The notes under the pieces were generated by a model. It saw only the letters and a list, made by a program, of their open reading frames with translations, did not search any database and had not been told where the DNA came from. The translations under genes and the position numbers were made by a program. This document shows, piece after piece, positions 7,954 to 15,394 of a DNA stretch of 25,937 nucleotides. Each line of letters starts with the position of its first letter. Positions within the stretch are counted from its first letter, which is position 1. The stretch is from Acidimicrobium sp. (lineage in GTDB: Bacteria > Actinomycetota > Acidimicrobiia > Acidimicrobiales > Ilumatobacteraceae): positions 617 to 26,553 of the forward strand of contig DOHD01000113.1 in NCBI GenBank assembly GCA_003535455.1, in the 5' to 3' direction.

Positions 7954-9279
7954 TCAACCAACTCTTTGGCTTTTGCCCAAAATACCCTGCGGGCGCACGA
8001 TAAGAACGACGATCAAAATAAATAAGGCTGGCGCCACTTTCAACTCACTCGGAACGAGCAGGGATGACATTTCGACGAAAATTCCGATAAAAAAGCCTCC
8101 GATAAGTGCACCAAAGGCCGAACCCAGACCGCCGAGAGTGATTCCCGCAAACATTAAAAACAACAGATCTGAACCCATCGAAAAGCTGACCTGCTCATCG
8201 AGACCCCTAAAAATGCCTCCGGTCGCAGCGAGAGCACCTCCGGCAAACCAAACAAGTTTGATGACCTTGCGAGTGTCGATACCGGTTGCCGATGCCAACT
8301 GAACGTTGTCACTAACTGCCCGAATCGCCTTTCCGAGGCGAGATCTTTGCAAAAATAACGCAACACTTACCAAGATGATCACACCAAGTATGGCCGTGGT
8401 CAAGTCACGGGGAGTAATGCCTATCGGACCAATTTCAAGATTTGTCTGTTTCGAATAGCTTGAAAGTTGTTTAGTCCGCCCACCAAATTGAAAAAGGTAT
8501 ATGTTGCGCAACATGATCGACAATCCAACAGTTACGACTAATTGCGAGATCAGGCCTATTCCCCGCTTAGTGAGGCGAGCGAAAATACCCCAATTAAGCA
8601 ACAAACCAAATAGACCTCCTAAAATGATTACGACTGGTCCTGAAATCAAAATAGGAATTTCAAGTATCACATTGAAATAAAATGCCATAAGGCCACCGAA
8701 GGTCACCATTTCTCCGTGAGCAAAATTCGTGAGACCAGTAGTACCAAATACAAGCGACAATCCAACCGAACACATGGCGATGATTAGACCGAGTCGAATT
8801 CCATCGGTTAGTCGTTGCAGAATTCGTTCAAATTCTGAAGCACCAGATTCGGCGCCCTGACCCGTGAAAAATGTAACTCGCTTGGTATTCGTGGTAAACA
8901 GATCTTTTGATATCGAAACGGTTGACTTATTTGCATCGATCATGGTCAATCCATCTGGCAATGACGCTGTATCGATAGAAATCAGATAGTTGTCACGGCT
9001 CGGAACAACGATCGTACATAGTCCATTTTCGTCGGTGACGCCTGATCCAATTTTGCTTCCATCAGTTTTGGTCACCGTCACCGACACAGACGCGACCGGT
9101 AGCCGACTAGTTGAACCGTTGACTAGGGTCTGATTTTGCACACTGGCGACGATCGAATAATCATCGCTAGCCGCCGCTGAATGCGACGCCGACAGCCCGC
9201 CCACGAGACCAGACCCGCAGGTCAATGCCAACACAAATTTGAGCAAGACACGACGCCTTGACTCTTTATCCCCCAACAT
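7954..9279 (-). CDS. livH: LivH permease with extracytoplasmic N-terminal beta domain
   Basis: Permease partner of LivM, 441 residues, about 150 longer than E. coli LivH. Residues 1-37 look like a signal peptide or first membrane segment (RRR, hydrophobic core, AAA). Residues about 41-138 form a carboxypeptidase-regulatory-like beta sandwich: PVASVSVTVT, then GSGVTDENGLCTI, then SLPDGLTM. Residues about 155-441 are the LivH permease: GLIIAMCSVGLSLVFGTTGLTNFAHGE, then SRLGKAIRAVSDN (EAA-like loop), ending LIVRPQGILGK. The added domain should face outside, where it could dock the binding lipoprotein or cell wall (inference). The start ATG at 9277-9279 lies only 8 nt after ctaA and has no clear ribosome-binding site. 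Confidence 0.9.
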   Translation of the reverse strand: MLGDKESRRRVLLKFVLALTCGSGLVGGLSASHSAAASDDYSIVASVQNQTLVNGSTSRLPVASVSVTVTKTDGSKIGSGVTDENGLCTIVVPSRDNYLISIDTASLPDGLTMIDANKSTVSISKDLFTTNTKRVTFFTGQGAESGASEFERILQRLTDGIRLGLIIAMCSVGLSLVFGTTGLTNFAHGEMVTFGGLMAFYFNVILEIPILISGPVVIILGGLFGLLLNWGIFARLTKRGIGLISQLVVTVGLSIMLRNIYLFQFGGRTKQLSSYSKQTNLEIGPIGITPRDLTTAILGVIILVSVALFLQRSRLGKAIRAVSDNVQLASATGIDTRKVIKLVWFAGGALAATGGIFRGLDEQVSFSMGSDLLFLMFAGITLGGLGSAFGALIGGFFIGIFVEMSSLLVPSELKVAPALFILIVVLIVRPQGILGKSQRVG

Positions 9280-9287
9280 GATGTCTA

Positions 9288-10199
9288 TCAGTCAAGCACA
9301 TTAGTTGGCATCACCGAAAGTCTTGAATTCCAGTAGATGTCAAGCGCGCAGAGCCAAACCAATACCGATACCGCGACATGCACTGCAACCAAACCGATGG
9401 GCACACCGAGAAAATACTGCAGATATCCGACAACACCTTGAACAACGATCACCATTGAAAACCGTCTTAAAACTTGATACAACATTTTCTTGGCGATCAA
9501 ATCAGTCCTTAATAGAATCGCAAGGGCGATTGTCGCGATAACCGTCAACCAAACAAAAGTACTGTGAATTCGCACAATCGTCGTCAATTGAAAACCAAGC
9601 CGCACCGCGTTTTCATCCCCCGCATGTGGGCCAGAGCCGGTTACAAGTGTGCCCGTAGCAACTGCAATGCCCGCAACGGAAAGCAATAATTTAACAACTA
9701 TCAAAATCTTTTTGTTGTTGATTATTGGTTCTTCTCGTGGAACTGGTTCATCGGCAAACCTAAAAATCCGTGCATGCTTAACCAACATGAACGCGACTGT
9801 CATCAAAAATATTGAAACCAAAAAGTGTGCAATGTTCGAATATGGATTCAAGCCTGTGAGAACCACTACGGCTCCAATCAACACTTGTGCGAGAACTCCA
9901 ACAACAAGCACAAAAGACATTGTGATCAAATCTTTACGACGTGGCGAAAGCTTTATTGACAATAAGACGCAGACGATCACGGCGACTGCCACGACGCCAG
10001 TGAAAAGACGATTCAATTGTTCAATCGCAGAATGCGTTGACGACACATCAATAAACTTGTCCTCACTGCACTTTGGCCAATCTGCGCAGCCAAGACCCGA
10101 GCCGGTCAATCGAACCAGTGAACCCGTGATGATGATCGCATAGAGAGCAAACAGTGCGACATACGTCGACCTCAAGTAGCCGCTATGAGACACCTTCAT
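9288..10199 (-). CDS. ctaA: Heme A synthase (CtaA/COX15)
   Basis: Membrane enzyme that oxidises the C8 methyl of heme O to the formyl group of heme A for aa3-type cytochrome oxidases. From the chosen start it has 303 residues and about eight membrane segments. GSGLGCADWPKC carries the cysteine pair (Cys38, Cys44), HSAIEQLNR the heme-ligand His56 and catalytic-type Glu60, and GPHAGD and RIHSTF follow in the second half. The frame opens at a TTG at 10247, but I use the ATG at 10197-10199, which has GAGAGG 6 nt upstream (10206-10211) and directly precedes the first membrane helix. It implies aerobic respiration with heme A. Its end is 8 nt from livH, so read-through into the importer operon is likely. 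Confidence 0.93.
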   Translation of the reverse strand: MKVSHSGYLRSTYVALFALYAIIITGSLVRLTGSGLGCADWPKCSEDKFIDVSSTHSAIEQLNRLFTGVVAVAVIVCVLLSIKLSPRRKDLITMSFVLVVGVLAQVLIGAVVVLTGLNPYSNIAHFLVSIFLMTVAFMLVKHARIFRFADEPVPREEPIINNKKILIVVKLLLSVAGIAVATGTLVTGSGPHAGDENAVRLGFQLTTIVRIHSTFVWLTVIATIALAILLRTDLIAKKMLYQVLRRFSMVIVVQGVVGYLQYFLGVPIGLVAVHVAVSVLVWLCALDIYWNSRLSVMPTNVLD

Positions 10200-10271
10200 G
10201 CTTTGCCTCTCAGAACTTGCTTCTTGATCAATGTGGTCAGACGGCAAAAGTTTGAGTAACGTGCGCAGGTA
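10200..10271. promoter_or_regulatory. Divergent control region between ctaA and the TetR-SnoaL gene
   Basis: This 72-nt gap must hold both promoters. On plus, TAACGT (10257-10262) lies 9 nt before the TetR ATG. On minus, GAGAGG (10206-10211) is the ctaA ribosome-binding site; no clear minus -10 is seen. The perfect palindrome TTGATCAA at 10224-10231 could be part of a TetR operator, since such regulators often repress their own divergent region, but an 8-bp palindrome is weak evidence. Confidence 0.3.
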
Positions 10272-11333
10272 ATGAAAAAAGAAACAGTTGAGAAGCGTCG
10301 CATTGAGATTCTTGAGGCTACCTGCGATGTAGTAATTGAGCGAGGTTTTGCGGGTACCCGTGTTGCCGATGTGGCAAAAAGGCTTGGCGTCTCGAATAGT
10401 TTAATCCATTATCACTTTGCCTCAAAAGAAGAGCTGCTTGCTGCCGCGTTCGAGCATTACGCGAGAAAAGATTTGGTTGACATGCAAAGAGACAGCGACT
10501 CGGCGCCGACGAATGTCGCAAAATTATGGCGTCTAATCGAAAGTTATGTGCCAGAAGGTAGCGACGATGTCGAATGGATGATTTGGATTGATGCTTGGGG
10601 CGAGGCACTTCGCAACCCAAAAATGAAACCAATAAGTCAAGAATTAGACGAGCAATCGATTGCGGTCTTTGAAAAGACACTTCGTGCAGGTAATGAATCA
10701 GGAGAGTTTCATTGCGTCCACCCGCGTGAGTCTGCCACGCGCATATCTGGATTAATCGATGGACTTGCGGTTCAATATGCCGCGCATGAAGGTGTGTTGA
10801 AACGTAAGGAATTTATTCGTCTGATGCGCCAGCTGGCTGCTGCTGAGACCGGGCTGTCGCCCGATGATATTCGGGATAGCCGAAGAAACCCAAAATCACA
10901 CAGTGGCAACGGACGACGTACCGAAGATGAAGGCCCACGTCCGGCATCATTAGCAACAGATTTTGATTTGCGACAGCTATTCAATAATTACGCAAATGCT
11001 TTAAGTCGCAAAGATATTTTAAAGCTTTCAGAATACTTTGCAGACGACGCAAAGATCAATTTGGATGGTCAATTGATTGCAGGTTCTTTGACTCAGATAA
11101 CGAAAACGATCGAAGAGCAATATTCTCTGTGCAAAAATTTTATCGAAATACCACTTGTTATGGCATTTTTTGCAGATGAGGGTAACGGAACGGCACATGG
11201 AAATTTCACAATTGAATCTCGTGTCACCGCTTTGAACGGATTAATCTCTTCGGAAACACACCAGGTAGTGGACACTTACCGACGAACTTCAGCCGGTTGG
11301 CGATGCATCGATCGCCAACGAACCAAGTTCTAA
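10272..11333 (+). CDS. TetR-family regulator fused to a SnoaL/NTF2-like domain
   Basis: A 353-residue two-domain protein. Residues 1-60 are a TetR N-terminal DNA-binding domain with the helix-turn-helix at about 30-49 (ADVAKRLGVSNSLIHYHFASKEEL). Residues 60-195 are a BetI-like all-helical ligand/dimer domain (WIDAWGEALRNP, SGLIDGLAVQYA). A polar linker (about 200-225) leads to residues 228-353, which look like a SnoaL/NTF2-type alpha+beta barrel: LFNNYANALSRKDILKLSEYFADDA at the start and VVDTYRRTSAGWRCIDRQR at the end. TetR proteins are usually about 200 residues. The tail may be a ligand sensor or an enzyme; its catalytic state is unknown. The next gene begins 1 nt after the stop, so the methyltransferase is a probable partner. 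The ATG has only a weak AGG upstream. Confidence 0.85.
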   Translation: MKKETVEKRRIEILEATCDVVIERGFAGTRVADVAKRLGVSNSLIHYHFASKEELLAAAFEHYARKDLVDMQRDSDSAPTNVAKLWRLIESYVPEGSDDVEWMIWIDAWGEALRNPKMKPISQELDEQSIAVFEKTLRAGNESGEFHCVHPRESATRISGLIDGLAVQYAAHEGVLKRKEFIRLMRQLAAAETGLSPDDIRDSRRNPKSHSGNGRRTEDEGPRPASLATDFDLRQLFNNYANALSRKDILKLSEYFADDAKINLDGQLIAGSLTQITKTIEEQYSLCKNFIEIPLVMAFFADEGNGTAHGNFTIESRVTALNGLISSETHQVVDTYRRTSAGWRCIDRQRTKF

Positions 11334-11334
11334 T

Positions 11335-12501
11335 ATGACGCTCGACGAATTAGCCAAGATCATAAGTGACCAAGATCGTCTAGTACGTGCGATCATCTCG
11401 GGCCGCAGACGCAATATGCATCCTGATTTTGACAAGATTGAACTTCGGCCAATCAAGTTGCACGGCGTAACGAAACTTCAGTTGATCACAATAAAAAGCA
11501 CTAAGTCAACAACAACAAATGTCGATTTTGCGTCATTCGATGCGTTGCAAATTTTGACGTCGGGATATGCAAATTGTCTGATCGAGGCGGTCGACCGGAC
11601 ATTTACTGTTCGGTTTACAAAAAAGGGCCAACCCCAGGTTTTTGAGGAGACAAAGAATCTAAAACAAGATTTTTCTCACGATCGCTTAAAGAGTCGATTA
11701 CTTGATCCAAACTCTGACTTTTTGTTTAACGTCGGTATTTCGAATCGAAATGGAATTATAAAACCGTCCATGAACAATAAGTACCGTCAAATTGAAGAGT
11801 TTTTGCGTGTCTTGATGCCGACGCTAAACGCCGAAATCAGATCAGGTCGTTTGTCTGGCCCAACAAAAGATGCACCTCTTCGTATCGTTGATCATGGTTG
11901 TGGAAACGCCTATTTGACATTCGCTGTCAACCACTATCTATCTGAAAACGATCTTCCAAACACAATTGTTGGTATCGACCAGCGTGAAGAAAGTCGAGCT
12001 CGAAATACGGCCATCGCAGACGATCTGGCAATTCTTGACGCTGTCTCCTTTCGCGCCGAAAAAATCGCCGACTCTGATCTTGACGCGGCCGATCTTGCTA
12101 TCGCCTTGCATGCGTGTGATACGGCGACTGATGACGCGATCGCTTGGTCGATTAATCATCATGCGAAAATTTTGATGGTATCCCCTTGTTGCCACCACGA
12201 CCTACAAACCCAAATACGCATCGTCCCAGATCCATGGTCGGTAATTCTCAAACACGGCATTTTAAAAGAACGATTTGTCGATGTTTTAACCGACTCACTG
12301 CGTGCTCAAATCTTGAAGCTTCATGGATACAAGTGCGATGTAATTGAATTCGTTGGCGACGAGCACACGCCAAGAAATTCAATGATCCGCGCTATTGCGA
12401 CCGGCGCCAAACCAGAACCTGGCGAACTTGACAAATATCGTGAAATAACCGAATTATTCTCCATCCGACCCAAACTGGCCGAATTGCTCAATTTCGCCTA
12501 A
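11335..12501 (+). CDS. Class I SAM-dependent methyltransferase (Methyltransf_32-like)
   Basis: A 388-residue cytosolic protein. The N-terminal half (1-150) has no recognised domain. A Rossmann methyltransferase domain follows from about residue 180: motif I IVDHGCGNAYLTF (184-196), acidic VGIDQR after it, then ALHACDTATD and VSPCCHHDL. This LHACD...PCCHHDL combination is that of the Methyltransf_32 group, which includes eukaryotic GSTCD/METTL25-like proteins; an RNA or protein substrate is plausible but not shown. It starts 1 nt after the TetR-SnoaL stop and is surely co-transcribed. No Shine-Dalgarno is evident, consistent with translational coupling. Confidence 0.83.
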   Translation: MTLDELAKIISDQDRLVRAIISGRRRNMHPDFDKIELRPIKLHGVTKLQLITIKSTKSTTTNVDFASFDALQILTSGYANCLIEAVDRTFTVRFTKKGQPQVFEETKNLKQDFSHDRLKSRLLDPNSDFLFNVGISNRNGIIKPSMNNKYRQIEEFLRVLMPTLNAEIRSGRLSGPTKDAPLRIVDHGCGNAYLTFAVNHYLSENDLPNTIVGIDQREESRARNTAIADDLAILDAVSFRAEKIADSDLDAADLAIALHACDTATDDAIAWSINHHAKILMVSPCCHHDLQTQIRIVPDPWSVILKHGILKERFVDVLTDSLRAQILKLHGYKCDVIEFVGDEHTPRNSMIRAIATGAKPEPGELDKYREITELFSIRPKLAELLNFA

Positions 12502-12675
12502 TTTGGCGTCGATAACCACCCAAAGTAGACAATTTTAATTTCTATTTGGTGCTAATTGGCTGGTTTTGCCATCATCAACCACTCTAAGTGGTTAGGTCAA
12601 TATTTTAAGTGAGATTTTTCTCAAGTTCTGCTGCCAAGTGCCGATCCCTTATCCGGATCTCACAAGGGAGCAGAA
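12502..12675 (+). promoter_or_regulatory. Leader region of the M23 peptidase gene with three small inverted repeats
   Basis: A 174-nt gene-free gap, the longest in the window. It holds AACCACT/AGTGGTT (12577-12593, CTA loop), TGAGA/TCTCA (12610-12623, TTTT loop), GATCC/GGATC (12643-12659), a TATTTT hexamer (12601-12606), and the ribosome-binding site AAGGGAG (12664-12670) 5 nt before the ATG. The first repeat could end the upstream operon or be an operator. I do not see the conserved core of the c-di-AMP (ydaO) riboswitch that often precedes actinobacterial cell-wall hydrolases. Confidence 0.35.
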
Positions 12676-13842
12676 ATGTCAAAAATAGCAAAGTTCTTAG
12701 TTTCAGTCATAGCGACTTCAATCCTTGGCCTCGGTTTCGTTGTTCCGTCAGCCAGCGCCGCTGCTACGGCGTTGCCTGTTTACGGCGACTCGGGCACAGT
12801 TGTTGTGCGCTTGCAAGAAGCTCTAATTGCTCGAGGTTTCACCCTTAAGGGTGGCGCTGACGGCGTCTTCTCGGCATCAACTCAAACGACATTGAAGAAT
12901 TTTCAAAAAGTAGTGGGCTTTAAGCCAACGGGTCGACTCGACGAGCGAACAGCCAAGTTTCTTGGTCTCATCGCCGCAGATCAACCAGCGAAAGCAAAAC
13001 CTACAACGGCAACAAAAGTCGTCGCAACAGCAGCGGCGAACGTTGCACCAGCACCGAACGTATCACCAGCAGCACCAACGGCTGTCGCAAAGGTGTCTAC
13101 TGTTGCGACACCTAAAGTCGTTGAAACAGCGACAGTTCCCGTCACCTCGGCAATTGCAGGCCTATTGACTCTCGATACTCTGCCTGTACGCGGGCAACGA
13201 AGTGACGCGGTTCGACTAGTTCAAGAAAAACTAATCGCAAATTCGATTGAAGTGAAGGGTGGTGCAGACGGAATCTTTGGCGTCGCTACAACGATCTCAA
13301 TCACAAATTTTCAAAATGCGAAGGGCCTAAATCCAACTGGCGCAGTCGACATGCCTACCGCGATTGCCCTAGGTGTGTTGCCAGATATGGCAACTCTTGG
13401 ACTTCCGCAGATCAGCGTATTTCCATCACAAGGTCGTTGCTCATTTGTAGATAGTTGGCACGAAGAGCGCTCCGGCGGTCGACTACATATTGGTGTCGAC
13501 ATCATCGGGCCAACAGGTCTCGCGCTCTATGCAGTGAGTGACGGCACAATCACAAAGATGTACGGCGCTGATTCAAAGTTGAGCGGTAACGCAATTCGAC
13601 TGACAACTTCTGATGGCACATATTTTTTCTATGCGCATCTTGATTCATTTGCCCCTGGTATTGCCGTCGGCACAACTGTTCGCGCCGGCCAAATAATCGG
13701 ATACATGGGATCAAGTGGCAACGCTGGCGTTTCGCACCTGCATTTCGAAATTCATCCTCAAGGCGGCGAAGCAGTCAATCCGTTTCCGGTAATCAAAGCT
13801 GTCGATGCATGCCACGTTACGGAACTGCTCCCGCAACCGTAA
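12676..13842 (+). CDS. Secreted M23 peptidase with two peptidoglycan-binding repeats
   Basis: A 388-residue exported cell-wall hydrolase. The signal peptide (about 1-29) ends SASAAA. Two PG_binding_1 repeats lie at about 36-98 and 166-235; they resemble each other (LKGGADGVF...NFQ...PTG and VKGGADGIF...NFQ...PTG) and are joined by an Ala/Thr/Val/Pro-rich flexible linker. The C-terminal M23 (LytM-like) zinc peptidase has the metal ligands His271 and Asp275 (HIGVD), His321 (YAHLD) and His354/His356 (HLHFE), so it looks active rather than an EnvC-type degenerate. It probably cleaves peptide crosslinks during growth or division. The gene stands alone with a good ribosome-binding site and ends in a shared terminator. 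Confidence 0.92.
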   Translation: MSKIAKFLVSVIATSILGLGFVVPSASAAATALPVYGDSGTVVVRLQEALIARGFTLKGGADGVFSASTQTTLKNFQKVVGFKPTGRLDERTAKFLGLIAADQPAKAKPTTATKVVATAAANVAPAPNVSPAAPTAVAKVSTVATPKVVETATVPVTSAIAGLLTLDTLPVRGQRSDAVRLVQEKLIANSIEVKGGADGIFGVATTISITNFQNAKGLNPTGAVDMPTAIALGVLPDMATLGLPQISVFPSQGRCSFVDSWHEERSGGRLHIGVDIIGPTGLALYAVSDGTITKMYGADSKLSGNAIRLTTSDGTYFFYAHLDSFAPGIAVGTTVRAGQIIGYMGSSGNAGVSHLHFEIHPQGGEAVNPFPVIKAVDACHVTELLPQP

Positions 13843-13857
13843 ATAGCATCTCGAACG

Positions 13858-13893
13858 AATAGTGGCGAAGAGGTGAGATCCTTCGCCACTATT
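13858..13893. terminator. Bidirectional hairpin between convergent M23 and phosphatase genes
   Basis: A perfect 13-bp inverted repeat (13858-13870 with 13881-13893) around a 10-nt loop, between the stop codons of two convergent genes. The arms end in AAT/ATT and T-tracts are short, so termination may be partly Rho-assisted or simply stem-driven. Confidence 0.75.
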
Positions 13894-13896
13894 CAT

Positions 13897-14574
13897 CTAA
13901 TAAGTTCGATCTTCGGCTGGAATGTGCTCTAGATCCGACAACGGCGAAAGCGAAAAAGTGTAACCATCGCCAATTTTGAGGGCCTCAAGCCTGGTTATCG
14001 AGGCGTGACCCAAAACGAAACGCTCCCACTCCCACGGAGTCGGCGTCAAGCCCAACAAATGGCATATCACTGTGCTATTCGTCCCTGCATGAGCAACACA
14101 CGCAATGCGCTCGCCGGGGTCGTCAATATGCCAAATCGGTAACTCGTGTTCAATTCGATAGACACCATGTTCTGCCAAGAATTTTTCGGCACCGAGATGA
14201 ATTCGTGCAACAAAATCTTTGACAGGTTCACCACCCTCTAGACCTTGCCAGCGCTCGCGGGCATTTCGTTCTCGCTCTTCTTTATAGGCCTTGGCGGCAC
14301 GCTCACCTGGTGAACCATGCCATATTGGGCTGCGTATCTCTTCAAGCCACGGCTCGATAACTTCATCACGTTTCAAGGCCGACAAGATTGGCTCGGCCGT
14401 CTGTCGGGTTCGCAATAGTGGAGATACATATATATGATCAAATCGTTCGCGAGCAAGTCGACCACCTAAAAGACTGGCTTGGCGACGACCAAGCTCTGTC
14501 AGTGGTGGATTATCAATACACAAATCATCTTTGACCCATTGTGGTTGAGCATGGCGACACAAAAAGATTTCCAT
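13897..14574 (-). CDS. Histidine phosphatase family protein
   Basis: A 225-residue cytosolic protein of the phosphoglycerate-mutase-like superfamily. The catalytic RH pair is at Arg7-His8 (CRHAQP), the second Arg at 55 (SPLLRTRQTAEP), and the second His at 162 (VAHAGTNS). The large insert between about 80 and 150 (SPIWHGSPGERAAK..., GGEPVKDFVARI) is seen in actinobacterial members of unknown substrate. Sugar-phosphate or nucleotide phosphatase activity is possible; the true mutase is unlikely because that family is longer and carries RHGESxWN. It lies 28 nt downstream of the lipoprotein gene on the same strand, but a TAAGGT hexamer 8 nt before its ATG suggests its own short-leader promoter. 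Confidence 0.88.
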   Translation of the reverse strand: MEIFLCRHAQPQWVKDDLCIDNPPLTELGRRQASLLGGRLARERFDHIYVSPLLRTRQTAEPILSALKRDEVIEPWLEEIRSPIWHGSPGERAAKAYKEERERNARERWQGLEGGEPVKDFVARIHLGAEKFLAEHGVYRIEHELPIWHIDDPGERIACVAHAGTNSTVICHLLGLTPTPWEWERFVLGHASITRLEALKIGDGYTFSLSPLSDLEHIPAEDRTY

Positions 14575-14582
14575 TTCGCATT

Positions 14583-14588
14583 ACCTTA
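14583..14588 (-). promoter_or_regulatory. Possible -10 for near-leaderless phosphatase transcript
   Basis: TAAGGT on the minus strand, 8 nt before the ATG at 14572-14574. Its AAGG could equally act as a distant Shine-Dalgarno, so the assignment is uncertain. Confidence 0.3.
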
Positions 14589-14602
14589 GCAAACAGGCTT
14601 GC

Positions 14603-15394
14603 TTATTTACTCTCTAAAGCTTTTGCTACATCTATCTGAACTTTGCATGAATTGAAGATCTCTTGGAGCAATTGCCAATAGGTGATGTCAACTGTTTCTG
14701 GTTTTAGTGAAGTTGCGTTTAAGAGAGCGTTACCGACACAATCTGCTTGCGCGTCAGTGATCGCAACACCAAACCGCTCTACAACCACAAAACCAAATGC
14801 TCGAGCAACTGAGTTTTCGTTGTCGAAACCTGCATCAATTTCTGGCGCGGACTCGTCTTGAACGATTGGATCAGGCAAGGTTGTACCTGAATTAGGAAAC
14901 TGGACTATTGCGTTGTCAAGATCGAACGAACAATTATCGGCTATATATTTTGCAAACTTCTCCTGAGCGGATTGCACGTCATTGCTGGCCAGACGTACGC
15001 CCGCGCTAGAAACTGCGGCGTCTTTGTTCGATGTTGACCCTTGCCAATTGATCTGTTCAAATGCATTTGCTAAGGAGCCATAACTGTTCAGTAGCAATTC
15101 GACTTCTGCCCGTATCTCACGCGGCGCGATTGTGCTGTAAGCCACTAAAGTCGCAACAGCCTCGGACATCGAATCACGGATTTGAGCGGCTGAAGAGGAA
15201 TCGACCTCGACCAGAACCTTGGCAACATCTGAACTGGCTGCGTTCCAGCGAGAACTTAATTCGCAAATTGATTCGGTTTCTGCGTCTCGTCCGCATGCTG
15301 AAAGTAAAAAACTTGTAGCCAAAATTGGCGATAGCAGTATGAATAGTCGGAATTGTCTCAATTTGGTTTTCCGACCGATGTTGCTGAAAGCCAT
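14603..15394 (-). CDS. Putative lipoprotein of unknown function
   Basis: A 263-residue protein with a lipoprotein signal: basic n-region (RKTKLRQFR), hydrophobic core, lipobox LLSAC with Cys34. The mature part is mostly helical and acidic, with a Cys near the start (ICELSSRW), later Cys residues (DNCSF, ADCVG, NSCKV) that could pair, and a proline/acid-rich spacer around 170-190. I recognise no domain. The first ATG gives a 37-nt overlap with the exporter gene; an in-frame TTG at 15359-15361 would overlap its stop by only 4 nt and still keep the lipobox, so the true start is uncertain. Position in the exporter operon suggests an envelope-side role with that transporter. Confidence 0.78.
   Translation of the reverse strand: MAFSNIGRKTKLRQFRLFILLSPILATSFLLSACGRDAETESICELSSRWNAASSDVAKVLVEVDSSSAAQIRDSMSEAVATLVAYSTIAPREIRAEVELLLNSYGSLANAFEQINWQGSTSNKDAAVSSAGVRLASNDVQSAQEKFAKYIADNCSFDLDNAIVQFPNSGTTLPDPIVQDESAPEIDAGFDNENSVARAFGFVVVERFGVAITDAQADCVGNALLNATSLKPETVDITYWQLLQEIFNSCKVQIDVAKALESK

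Noticed and set aside
9649..10143. 164-codon plus-strand open frame inside ctaA
   Set aside because: It is antisense to conserved heme A synthase membrane helices, with no start signal or recognisable domain.
10224..10231. TTGATCAA as a firm TetR operator
   Set aside because: An 8-bp palindrome in AT-rich DNA is common by chance; mentioned only as a possibility within the control region.
12502..12675. c-di-AMP (ydaO/yuaA) riboswitch upstream of the M23 peptidase
   Set aside because: The context is typical for one, but the gap is short and I cannot find the conserved GC-rich core motifs.
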